Origin: Rapana venosa
Taxonomy: Eukaryota; Mollusca; Gastropoda; Neogastropoda; Muricidae
Direction: 5' to 3'
DNA length: 64,000 nt
Assembly (NCBI GenBank): GCA_028751875.1
Contig: CM054154.1
Coordinates: forward strand, 54,098,178 to 54,162,177
Below, in pieces: positions 47,358 through 57,599 of the stretch. The notes beneath the pieces are model-generated. The model ran no database searches, was not told the origin of the DNA, and worked only from the letters and a program-made list of their open reading frames with translations. Position numbers and translations under genes: made by a program. The stretch's first letter is position 1, and the number at the start of each line of letters is the position of its first letter.

Positions 47358-48017
47358 ACGTATTTCTGTAGTGCTTCTCTAAAAGCTGGGTACATTCTCC
47401 ACAGTCCCCTTATGTCCTGTGCCTCGATGACCGAACCCTGGCCAGAAGTTCGCTCCGCAGCAGCAACGCAGACCTCAGGAACGGACTGCGTTGGTTGTCC
47501 TAATCAGGATGGACTTCTGCTTGAGGAAGACTGGTTTCACGGTAGCGAAAGTAGCCCTGAAGCTTGTCACCATAACAACAGTGCTCTATGCTATAGGCCT
47601 TAGTGTATTGTTTAAAGAGGAACGATAACACTTGAAGGGAAAAACATTACTGCTTTTATTGCATTGAAGAAATTCGCTTTGATTACAGCTGAAAAATAAA
47701 CAATCAAAAAAGGAGCTCAGTTGCTGTTGTTGTTGTGTGCGTATGTGTGTGCTTGTTTATTTTTTTGTGGTTGTTGTTTTATCTCTTTTGTTTGCTTTGT
47801 TCAGTGTTTTGTATGGTTGGAGGTTTGTTTTAGTTTTATTTTTTTTTTTTGTTGGGGGGGGGGGGGAGTTAGTGTGTCTTTTTTGTTTGGTTTGGTTGTT
47901 TTGTTTGTTTGTTTGGTTTGGGTTTTTTGTTGTTTGTTTTATGGTGGATAAAATTTTAAAAAAATTTTTCTCTGTTTGATTTGTATGGTTTTAACATTGC
48001 TTAGGTTCTTTTAAAAA
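47358..48017. other. Tx1-like 5' region and G/T-rich block (unit B)
   Basis: Near-identical to 37059-37727. Contains the low-complexity block 47725-47945 with a G run at 47853-47866. Confidence 0.5.
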
Positions 48018-48046
48018 TCATATATATATATATAATATATATAATA

Positions 48047-48087
<41 letters not shown>

Positions 48088-48099
48088 TATATATATGTG

Positions 48100-48160
<61 letters not shown>

Positions 48161-48175
48161 GTGTTTGTGTGTGTG
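48018..48175. repeat. (TA)n-(TG)n compound microsatellite (unit B)
   Basis: Counterpart of 37728-37882 with a different number of TA and TG units. Confidence 0.95.
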
Positions 48176-48595
48176 TAGCTTGATGAAAAAAGCAAGTGCA
48201 CTGCTTTTCAAAGTACCATCTGAAATATAAATTTGACTTTGACACACACGCACGCACGCACACACACGAGAGCGCGTGCGTTCCAGAAAAGACGAGGAAT
48301 AAGACACCAAAAACAGAAGTAGCAGCAACAGCAGCAAAACTAAAAACATAAAAAAATAAGCAGATAAAACAAAAAGAAAGAACGTGTAGGTTGGAAGAAG
48401 AAGAAGAAGAAGAAGAGAAAGAAAGAAGAAGAAGATTGATTGATTGAATTTTTTTAAATGGGTAAAAAATTAGGCACAATAAAGGCCCTTTTTTTACAAT
48501 TCGCCAAAAAACAAAAATTTGAAGAAATTTAAAAACAAAAAAAGAAAAAAACCAAAAGAAAACAAAAAAAACAGACAAAAATGGTGGGGAAAATC

Positions 48596-49079
48596 TACCT
48601 TGAACCAAAATTTAAAAAATTCAAAAGACTTGGGGGAAAGCACATTTAAAATGAAAGCAACATTATTATAACACCCCCCAAGTTACACACACACACAATC
48701 ACCAAAAGCACGCAGCACCCCCACACACACACACACCATGCCGGCAGTGCATACACCCGTCCAGACACTCACCCCCAAAACCACTCTTCACCGCCTTGCC
48801 CCCCCCCCCCCCCCCCCCCCCCCCACCCCCCCACCCCCCCCCCCCCCCCCCCCCTGCCCCCCTCCCCTCCCCATTCACGCATTTTATTCATTCTTTCATT
48901 CAAAGCACACACATAATACCAGATTCTTCACAGTACAGGCAATGGTTTACTCCCGATCTACAACACAGGCGCATGCGCGTAATATTCTATCTCCGACTCC
49001 TCCCCTCATCCCGCGCACACACACAACAAACATCACCCAAGTTGTACACAGCGAACGGAACGCCTCCCTCCCCACCCCC

Positions 49080-49114
<35 letters not shown>

Positions 49115-49325
49115 TCTCACCAACACACACACATACACACATTCTTGGACTCTACATTCCATAAGCACACGCACGCACGCCACCCCCCCCCCCCCCCCCC
49201 CCACACACCACACACACACAATGATGTGCACCATATGTCTTTGATATAGTCTGTATAGGCACATTTGTTCAGATACACATTGGGTACATTGTGTGTGTGA
49301 CTGGCGAGTAGTTAGTCACACGTAT
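48596..49325. repeat. C-rich and CA-rich low-complexity region
   Basis: Long C runs lie at 48799-48854, 49080-49112 and 49184-49201, with CA repeats and CACG patches between. The minus strand has matching G runs that could fold into quadruplexes. Pro-rich frames (up to 168 codons) are artefacts. This is the first unique sequence to the right of unit B. Confidence 0.85.
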
Positions 49326-49329
49326 CAAA

Positions 49330-52100
49330 CAACAGCTGTTTTATTTCTGTCTGAAATGTTAGAGTTGCTTGGTATTTACGAAACACGAGTGGAAGGCATT
49401 CCATTCTCTTGCTGCCATTTGAAAGAAAAACTGTTTTGAATAGATTAAGTTTGCTTTGGGGACAATTTGCTCTGTTCTGATGATTCTGTTTGATGATGTT
49501 GGAAAGAGAAAAGAGATCAAAAGAAAAGAGGAAATTGCTTTTTTAGATAACCAGGGCAAGCATCATTACACTTACCTTATGCATGAGAGCTAACACATTA
49601 AAGCGGAGGCCGACGCAAGCAATAGTGGTATATCTCAAGTGTTTAAATAAATATTATTTGAATGAATTTGCTAACTCATTATTACTTATGACTTTAATGA
49701 CTCGACTTTTTGGAGAGTTCAGGGGTGTCAGGTTAGATGGAGCACACTTCCCAGACAACAGAGCAGTAATCTGCGAGACTGAAAAAAAAAGCAAAAATTA
49801 GCAAAAAAAGTTTAGATTGGTTCATCTATAAAGTGTTTAATTTGTGAAAGCTGAATACACATGGATTGTATTTCTTTGGTCTAATATTGTGCACATGATC
49901 CTGCCAAAGGGCGGCTTTCGTCAATGACACCCCAAGTATTTTGTGCGTTTTATCTTGCTTTTATGTTGTTGGGGATAATTTTATACTTTATTGTAAAATG
50001 AGTTTGCCTAAGGTTTGCTTTTCTGAACAAAAATAAAAACGACGCGCACGCGCACAAACTTGCATAGCTGCTGTTTTGTCAGGGTGTAACAGATAGCACT
50101 GGCCCTATCACCAAATTTTGACTGAAATTCATACTAATGGTTTCAATAATGATTGATTTCCTTAATATCTGACTAGCGCATTGTAGAGTGTAATCATCAG
50201 CAAATAAATCACAAACAACATTTTGAATGGTTAAAGGAAGATCATTTATGTAAAGAGAGAATAAGAGTGGACCTACTAATACTGAACCATGTGGTACCAC
50301 CACATTGCAACATTTTTTTGGGAAGAGGTAACTCCATTAGCATAAAAACAGACTGAAGTTCGGTTTGACAAATAGGATTTAAAAAATGTAAGGATTTTCA
50401 TCTAAAACCATATACCAAGCTTATAAGGAGTGGTGACTTTCTAAACACCGATGATGGGTATGCAAAGGCCTTTGCATCAATTAAAAGTGATAAATGATGG
50501 TGGACTGCTGTTCAAGAGGTTTCGAACTATAACTAGATAGAAGTGAAAGGGTCTATAATTATTTACATCATCTTGTTCCCTGTGTGCAAAGGGATTTACT
50601 ATTAAGCGTATTTAAATGCTTTGGGATTGCCTCTGTATAGATAAAGCAAAGGTTATAAAGATAAGTGAGAGAGTCTGCAATGTTAAAATGCAGATGTTTC
50701 AGTATTTTAGGGCTAATTACTATCAAAGCCACATGCAATTTTTTTTTTTTAAAGACTTTTTAAAATAGGACAAAATACTTCCATGAACAGACAATAAGGG
50801 GAACAGAAAATTTAATTTTGTTATGTATCCTTTTCCTACGCAAAAGGCTTTGAAAATATTGAATCAAAAGTTCTGGTGTTGTAACAATGAGTTTATTCCA
50901 AACACTAGCAAAGTTGAGTATGAGAACATCTACTGGAATACAACTATCGCGGCATTGTGAAGTACCAGGTTTAGAGAGCTGGCGAATAGCAGACCAGATT
51001 ATTCTTCATTGCTTTTATCTTTGAATTAAATTCTGGACCACAAGGAAACAACGTTTTTAGATTTTCTAATCATTACTTAACTTGTTACGTTTTTTCTGAG
51101 TATGCCTCATGAAGCCCGACGTTTTTTAGTCGTCTTGTGTTGATTGCTAGCAAAATTTCTTGGGTGAGCCAAGCCAGGTAAATTTTTGACTTTTTACACG
51201 TCTTTGAAATGAAAGGAATTATGCTTGTTGACAATGCTTAAGAAAAACTGAATGTCCCAAAAAAGGAAGGGCATCGTCTGCATCAGTGTAACTAAAATAT
51301 TTGAAAAGGGTGCTGTGCAGAAGCGAAGGTCGGGAAAATGCATTGCAAATCGAATTTTTTAAATGAGCGAAATGTTAATTTTCAGTGTTCATTTAGGAAC
51401 TGAAGCCAGCTTTGCTTCCAGATGACACAACAGCATTATGATCACTAATTCCGACAGTGGGTTACCACAATTTCTTAAGAGATGTGTCCTCATGAAGAAT
51501 AACCTGATCTAAAAGAGCACTAGATTTTGACGTCATCTGGTGGGGGCATGTGATACATTGCAAAAGGTTTTTAAACCCCGACATAAGGTACTGTGCCTCT
51601 GCGGGTGGGATTGAGATAGATCGAATTGAAATCACCTAGTTAATAATATTTCTTTTCCTTGTGTGTGCCATGTGGTTGTCCATCATTTCCACCAAAAAAG
51701 TCATCAAACCAGCTGGTGATGCTCTTAGGATGTCTGTAAAATGAACCCACAAGAACTGAAGATTAATTGATTTTTTAGAAGAAACAACTTCTATCCATAC
51801 CTCGATTCCATGTTGAAATGACACAATCTCACGAAGTTTATAGGAGATATTATTTGGATATACACGACAATACAGTTTGCTGGGATCTTTAGGGTGGTCT
51901 CTCCGATGATATGGTTACCTGAATAGAAATTGAACTATCTGTTATACGGACTGTTTGGTCCATGTTTCTGAAACACCAACATATGGAATGGTTTGTTTTC
52001 ATTGTTTATCATCTTTGAAGGTCAGATATTTTATTCATAAGATGACAAATATGAAGGGTGAACCTACTCGCAGTCCATCATTACAAGGCCAGTTTGGATC
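49330..52100 (-). pseudogene. CR1/L2-like LINE ORF2 (endonuclease and reverse transcriptase), decayed
   Basis: On the minus strand from the right: text near 51640-52010 (LFLLKNQLILQFLWVHFTDI, then AGLMTFLVEMMDN) and GISDHNAVVSSGSKA (about 51440, the SDH box) form the endonuclease. The polymerase is best at 50079-50303: VVPHGSVLVGPLLFSLYIND, LPLTIQNVVCDLFADDYTLQ, giving 'GSVLGPLLF..YINDLP' and an intact FADD box. The C-terminus at 49359-49559 reads FFFQMAAREWNAFHSCFVNT, the 'WN.lP' ending. Frameshifts throughout make it inactive. Confidence 0.75.
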
Positions 52101-54463
52101 GTTGTTACGAATAGCCATTAACTAATTTAAAGAGATTAATTCTACTGGTATTAAGTACAAATATAAACTAAGTAGATTAAAGCTAGGAGGCATTATTGCC
52201 ATTGATATTTTCAAAACCTTTTACAACAAAAGATCCTTTAGGGATCGGAAAGAATGTTATGGTTTTCTATCAGAAAGTTAACAACAGTTTCACAAAAATA
52301 CCAAATAATCAGAAAGAAAAGGGTTAGTTTACAAGTGAGTGAACAAGGGAGACGAGGTTTAAGAGGGGGGAAACTGTTTTTCTGTCGATAAAGGAGGAGG
52401 GCGTGTGTGAAAAACGCATGGTTCTCTTGTGAACGATATGCATTGATATTTTTGATAATTTTTCTTTTGCATATCTGTGATGGATGTGGGTTTTGGGGGT
52501 TATTGTGGGAAGATAGTAAATGACTTTCCATTCTCTGTTTGGTGAGTAAGAGGGGGCTGCCAATGTTGGTGTGAGGTGAGCAGGGATGTAGGATGGAAGG
52601 TGAATGAGTTTTCTGTGGGACGATACTGCTGTCCCTGTGGTTAGAGAAGTTAGGAGACAGAGCTGAAGGAAGGTAGGGGATATGCGTGTTTGACGAGAAC
52701 GTTTGGCAAAGTCAAAACCTGTGGCTGTAGATATCCCTATGATGCTGAAAGTGGTTCATGATTTAGATGGCCAGGGAACAGTTTCAGAAGTGTTCCCACG
52801 CTTGTAATGAAAAATAAAATTTTGGTTTTTTTAAAAAACTTATTTCTCTTTTGGGGGTAAACAAGGGTTTCTCCTATGCTTGCTCAATGCCCACAGACGT
52901 CTTCCAAGTTGGTTTAGCCAGCTGAGTGGTCCACCGTTTGTTCAGATGGATGTGGTCTGTGTACAGACTCCATCCAAATCGGGGCACAAAGGATGCCTTC
53001 GTGGCTGATGAAGTCGACTTTCGGCGGGGAGTAGGCTGCAGGACAGACTACGGTTTGGATGGCGGATGAAATTGTTCAGGTGAACGGGTTCCTTTTCCTG
53101 GCAGGAACAATTGCCACTCATAGTGATGTGGGCGTCAGGGGAACACTAGTCTGGCACTTTCGATTTAGGCTGTCCAAGTTGCCTCAGTGATGGCACCTGC
53201 TGACAGTTCATTCAGCCTACTGGAACGGCCTCTTTGCACTTTGGTGTTTGACTGGCACTCTGTTCTAACCAGTTCACAAGGTCAAGGACATGTATTCCAG
53301 GAACACAAATATTTTTTTGTAGAAATGTACCTGGTGTGTTCAGTCGCCTTGGATTGATGTATCGAATAATGGAGGTCTCACGCAGCACAGCTTTTGCCTT
53401 GTCTAAGATAGACAGGCAGGAAAGGGACCAGCGGCAGGTTGAGACTGAAGAATTTGAAGAATTGTTACTGTCAACTCGAAGAAGATGATATTGTGAAATT
53501 GCCAGGTGCTGAAACTAGAGTCGTATTTCACTTTATGCAATTTCTTTTTGCATGTGAACAAAATGAGAAGAGGCAACTTCTTTCATCAGTGTGTTTCATC
53601 GACTGAGAAGCGATTGCCGTGGGGTATTGAGATTCAAAAGGCCATCTGCAGAAAAGTCTGTCTGGGTTGAAGATGAGGATGTTTTGGTTTTAATCTTTAG
53701 AGTGTCAATTTCAGATGAAGAGGATGACATCTGAGATTTCATCTGATAGTTTTCCTTCTGAATGGCAGCCAGCTGTTTTTCAAATGACGCATTTGTTCTT
53801 GGATTGTTAAGCTGTCTGAATGACGGGGAGCATTTTTGGCGAATACAGTCTGTCCAGATTGGGTGCCACTGGACCCCTGGATCTAGACTCGACAGAGTCG
53901 GTAGCATTAGAGGAAGATGAAGCAGAGGGAGTCACAGTACTGGGGGAATGAAACAATGGCTCACTGGCTAGGTGATGGATGATGGAAAAAGGTGTCAACA
54001 GCAGGCGAGGTGATGATTGTTAGAGAAAGTGAAGTAGCTGTTTGAAACATAGGGCTTGGAGATGTACAAATGTCACTGACGCACAAGACAGTTGGGACGA
54101 AGTAGATGATTGCTATACGCTCTGAAGATCAGCCGAAGACAGGTGTGTTAGCAGAGAATGATGATGGCTCAAACAATTCAGTGGGGAAAAGGGGATCAGT
54201 GTTTGCCCAAGAGGAGGAGGGTGTTGCCACTGGCTGCACTGGTGGTGACGACTGACCATCTGGAACCTAAGGAGCCAGAGTTCAGTGGTCAGCAGGGACT
54301 GAGAACTGGGGTGGTAGGGATCAGTGGAGCCTCAGTGAGAGCGTGTACCTCCGCAGGAAGAGGCAGGGACTCTATGGCTTTGACGGCCGCTCTGTGCTGT
54401 CTGTGGTCGTTTACAGACTCTCCACCAGGGCCTTCAGTCTTTTAAATTCGCATCCTCACCCAT
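52101..54463 (-). pseudogene. CR1/L2-like LINE ORF1 region with SGNH-hydrolase-like end, decayed
   Basis: Directly upstream of ORF2 on the same strand. From the right: MGEDANLK (54463) followed in another frame by RLKALVESL; then VKAIESLPLPAEVHALTEAP; then an open 103-codon frame (53596-53907) with FEKQLAAIQKENYQMKSQMS (coiled-coil-like), SSTQTDFSADG and TPRQSLLSR. Further on, FVPRFGWSLYTDHIHLNKRW (about 52920-52980) fits the closing DxxHLN motif of the SGNH/esterase domain known in many CR1/L2-type ORF1 proteins. The part at 52240-52750 (FAKRSRQTRISPTFLQLC and on) I cannot assign. Confidence 0.5.
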
Positions 54464-55564
54464 GGTGTGCAGCTTTTCCCTGAAACCAGTAACCTTGTAG
54501 GTTGAATAATAAATAGTTATTTTATGGTCTCTGGTCACAGTTGTAAAATATCGTCACTTTTGTTCAAAGCCAAGGCGTCAATTAGAAGGGAGTTTTATTG
54601 GGCTAAATGATGAAATTTCCTCTTCTCGATTGCATGGCAGATCTGTTTGCCACTTTGTCTTGGTCTTGCCAGTGACGCTAAACCGGGAATATTTTTAATT
54701 TTGGCCCCATACCGCAGGAGGAGGGTCCTTCTCCCAGACCCAGGCACCCCCGTCTGGTAGTAAATGTGACTTGCAGGTATGGGTGTCAAGGGTTCTTTTA
54801 TTCTGTGAACGGCAGAGGAAGAAGAAAAGAAGGAGAAACGGCTGGGGGGACATTCCGTTTTGAAGACTTTAGTCATAACGTCAGATTTCCATTGTAAACA
54901 GGCTTAGAAGAACACAGCTGGGGCTGTCTATACTCAAAGTCATTCACGTCACAGTGATGCGTCACAAAAGAAACACGTCAAAAAGAAAACAACTATTCTT
55001 TTATCAAAAGACTGGCGATAACAACATAAGGGGGGGGGGGGGGGGGGGGAGGGGAGGGAAGTAGACAGTCATACCTACTGCACCAATATTTTCATAGTCA
55101 ATTCATTACGAAGATGAACACTCTTTGATGAAGTCTTTAAAAAAAAATTTAAGTTTAGGATAAGTACTAACACATGTTTCATGAATACATTTCTGAGGAA
55201 GGAAATTCCAAGTCGATATTACTTACCGATCAGTCAAAACAAAAACCAAAATCAAATTTATGAGTTAAAGCATTATTTGAGAAGATAAATCTTTACACAC
55301 AGACATCGAAATAGAAACAGTTTGCCTGGTGCAAGAATTACTCAGAAATACGGCACTTAACCCAGGTAGAAAAATAATTACAAACACAGCTCAAGCCAAC
55401 ACATCTCTCTGTCAGCCATCTTGAACCGGAAGAAGAAAGGAAAAAAAGAGAGTATGTATGTTCATGCAGGTAATAATAGCAATGATTGACCGTTTGTTGT
55501 GGCTAATCTTTTTTCCTCTTGGTGTGTACTGTATCTTTGGCCTACACTCAATGATCAATAACTC
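54464..55564. other. Complex sequence, possibly LINE 5' UTR, then unassigned
   Basis: 54464-54900 may be the 5' UTR of the element to the left, but no copy in the window confirms it. A G run lies at 55029-55050. I recognise no coding exon or RNA gene. Confidence 0.35.
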
Positions 55565-55893
55565 TTAATATTTATTCTTTTATTTCGAGGATAATGAAGT
55601 AAGCATTCATGTGTGTATTTTATCCAGTCCCTGTGTGTATGCAGTTTTGTCAATTTTGTCATCACATAATGGCCTACTCTTCCGAAAATCAGAATGGGTT
55701 TTAACGTGTGTGCAAGATGTTCTGCGTGTGTTCGCACACGGGACCTCGGTTTACAGCCTCATCTGAAGGACTCTTGGGGAGAGTGGAGCTGCACTGATGT
55801 TAACTCCAGGGGAAAAATACTCTTGAATGAGAATCAAACCGGGGGTCAGCAGATCTCGAATACATCACTCTAACCATCAGGCTGTCCCGTCCC
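55565..55893 (-). mobile_element. SINE-2, nearly full length, minus strand
   Basis: On the minus strand the right end is the tRNA-like head: GGGACAGCCTGATGGTTAGA (A box) and GGTTTGATTCTC (B box, about 55830-55841). It then has CCCCTGGAGTTAACATC, the core (55740-55770, GATGAGGC and CCGAGGTCCCGTGTG), GTGCGAACACACGC, and the CATTATCCTCGAAATAAAAG end at 55565-55600. This is the most complete SINE-2 of the window (about 330 bp), lacking only the ATT-tailed module. Confidence 0.8.
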
Positions 55894-56160
55894 TTTTGTG
55901 TGTGTGTGCGTGTGGGGGCGCGCGCGCGTGCAAACGCACACATACAGTGCAAGCCTGAGTCCATGTTGTCTGAGTGTGTATGCTGGCGTGTGTGCATGTT
56001 CGTGAACGTGTTCTCAAGTGGGGGAAGGGGGGTGGGGGAAGAGGGGTGGGAGATGGGGGAGCAGAGAAAAATGGTATGCTCTTGTCCATGTTTGTATTTC
56101 ATGTAGTGAAAGACCCCGAATAGAAATCGGCTTTCTGGCTACAGTTGACCTTTTACCCCC

Positions 56161-56191
<31 letters not shown>

Positions 56192-56240
56192 ACACCACAC
56201 ACACACACACCCTGCGCGTGCACACACAGACTCACACACA
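55894..56240. repeat. GT/GC, poly-C and CA simple repeats
   Basis: 55897-55930 is GT then CGCGCG; 56157-56177 is a C run; 56178-56232 is CA. The interval between is G-rich (56020-56060). Confidence 0.8.
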
Positions 56241-56588
56241 TACTCTCTCCCTCTCTCTCTCTCTCTTACAGATTTTGTTGTATTTATTCATTTATTATTG
56301 ACTAAAGGCCGAATGTGGTTATGTGTGCGCTTGGGCGGGCGGTCGCGATCACCAAAAGTAAAGAGAAAGAGCACACACACACACACACACACACACATCA
56401 CGCACGCACGAACACACACACTCACTGTCAAACAACATTTGTAGTATTTTCAAATATTTATAAAGAGGCCTGGAAAGAGAAGGTGAATTGGCCTGTCAAT
56501 GTAGTCCGACAAGCCGGAATTTTCATGTTAATTTTCTTTACTTTTCTTTCCAAAAGCAGTCGTATAAACCATAGTATTCTTGCTTTGG
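56241..56588. other. Complex sequence with (CA)n
   Basis: (CA)n at 56372-56425 with CGCACGCACG. No gene recognised. Confidence 0.5.
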
Positions 56589-56900
56589 GGACGGGACAGC
56601 TCAGTAGCCAGTGCACTCACTCTTCTAATCTAAGGTTTAGCAGTGTACCTAAGCCAAGGCTTACGAACAGTCACCCATTCGTGGTTACTTCTTGAATTGG
56701 TGACTGTTCGTACGCTTTTGCTTCAGTACTGTCCCCCAGTTCACCCAGCTGTAAATAGGTACCTGCCTCTTTAGGGTCAGGGAAGGTAAAGCAACAAGAG
56801 AGAGGAGATGAGCGCCACCCTCACTATGCTAGCCCCTGGAGAAGTTAAGGTCTCTGATGCCTCGCCCCCCCCCCAACGACCACATAGGTTGTGGAACACT
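56589..56900 (+). mobile_element. 5S-rRNA-like SINE, copy with internal inverted repeat
   Basis: It starts GGGACGGGACAGCTCAGTAG. The 5S-like middle is rearranged: GTGGTTACTTCTTGAATTGG and TGACTGTTCG (56681-56710) correspond to the 5S-like block of the copy at 23124. Just before it, an inverted copy of its downstream part is present (56651-56680 against 56694-56723, 26 of 30 bases paired, 13-base loop). The body from TTCACCCAGCTGTAAATAGG to GAGATGAGCGCCACCCTCAC and CTAGCCCCTGGAGAAG is well kept. It lies about 240 bp upstream of the first Ig exon. Confidence 0.75.
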
Positions 56901-56934
56901 TTACCTTTTATAAGTTGTACCTAATGTTTAATTG

Positions 56935-57128
56935 GTATGCGTGCATGCGTGCGTGCGTGTGTGTGTATGTGTGTGTATGTGTGTATGTGTATGTATATGT
57001 GTATGTGTGTGTACGTGTGTATATGTGTATGTATGTGTGTATGTGTATGTGTGTATGTATGTGTGTATGTGTATCTGTGTGTATGTGTATGTATGTGTAT
57101 GTGTGTGTGTGGGGGGGGGGGGGGGGGG
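56935..57128. repeat. GT/GTAT microsatellite and G run before the exon
   Basis: TGCG, then GT/GTAT/TGTATG mixture, then a G run of about 18 (57111-57128). It ends seven bases before the splice acceptor of the exon at 57136. On the plus strand the acceptor therefore has a GT/G-rich instead of a pyrimidine-rich tract, which is unusual. Confidence 0.9.
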
Positions 57129-57135
57129 TGTTCAG

Positions 57136-57258
57136 GAGAGTGGAATCTGCAGATCACGAACGTAACGCTGGAAGATGACGGCAATTACCAATGTCAGGCG
57201 GGCGCCACACACACTGTACGCGGCATTCGCTCCCAAACTGCTACCATCACTGTCGTTT
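57136..57258 (+). CDS. Exon: C-terminal half of an immunoglobulin domain
   Basis: A 123-bp open stretch bounded by an AG acceptor (TGTTCAG) and a strong GTAAGT donor. Read with two leading bases and one trailing base it gives 40 codons: EWNLQITNVTLEDDGNYQCQ, then AGATHTVRGIRSQTATITVV. 'W.L.I.NVTLEDDGNYqC' is the E-F strand signature of an Ig domain (the D-x-G-x-Y-x-C motif with the second disulphide Cys), followed by the G strand. The exon leaves phase 1, as Ig-domain borders usually do. Domains like this occur in extracellular adhesion and recognition proteins. The exon with the first half of the domain is not found in the window. The weak point is the acceptor, which follows a G run; AG further inside cannot be excluded. 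Confidence 0.75.
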
Positions 57259-57334
57259 GTAAGTATTTGACATGCGTGCGTATGTGTGTCTTGAATTTTA
57301 CGCCTGTTCACTTAAAGTGGATTAGACGATGGAG

Positions 57335-57381
57335 GCAAGGTGTGTGTGTGTGTGTGTGGTGGGGGGGGGGGGGGGGGGGGC
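57335..57381. repeat. GT run and G run in the intron
   Basis: GTGTGTGT followed by about 20 G (57360-57380). Confidence 0.9.
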
Positions 57382-57599
57382 AGCATAATGAGATAAGGGC
57401 TTCAAGTAGAAGAGATACGTGTTGGTATGAATGCACATTAAAAGACTATTCCAAACACATATGTTGCAAAAAACATGGCAAAGAAATACAAAAATTAAAA
57501 AAATCCCAGAACAATTGAAAAATACTCTAAGGTTGGAAAACAAACAATTGTGAACTACTTGTAACGGCAGCTGTGAAACAAGCAAAATGTAGATTCCGA

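Larger units (their letters stand above)
38785..48595. repeat. 10-kb duplicated locus, unit B
   Basis: Matches 28236-38284 from its first to its last base (9,811 bp). Sections 38785-39500 and 42280-47280 are dense with one- and two-base indels in homopolymers, while 39600-42200 and 47300-48450 are nearly identical to unit A. The right edge continues smoothly into unique sequence, the left edge is the gap. Confidence 0.9.

Noticed and set aside
54158..54445. Plus-strand 95-codon gene
   Set aside because: The minus strand here fits the N-terminal part of the CR1/L2-like ORF1, and the plus frame shows no motif.
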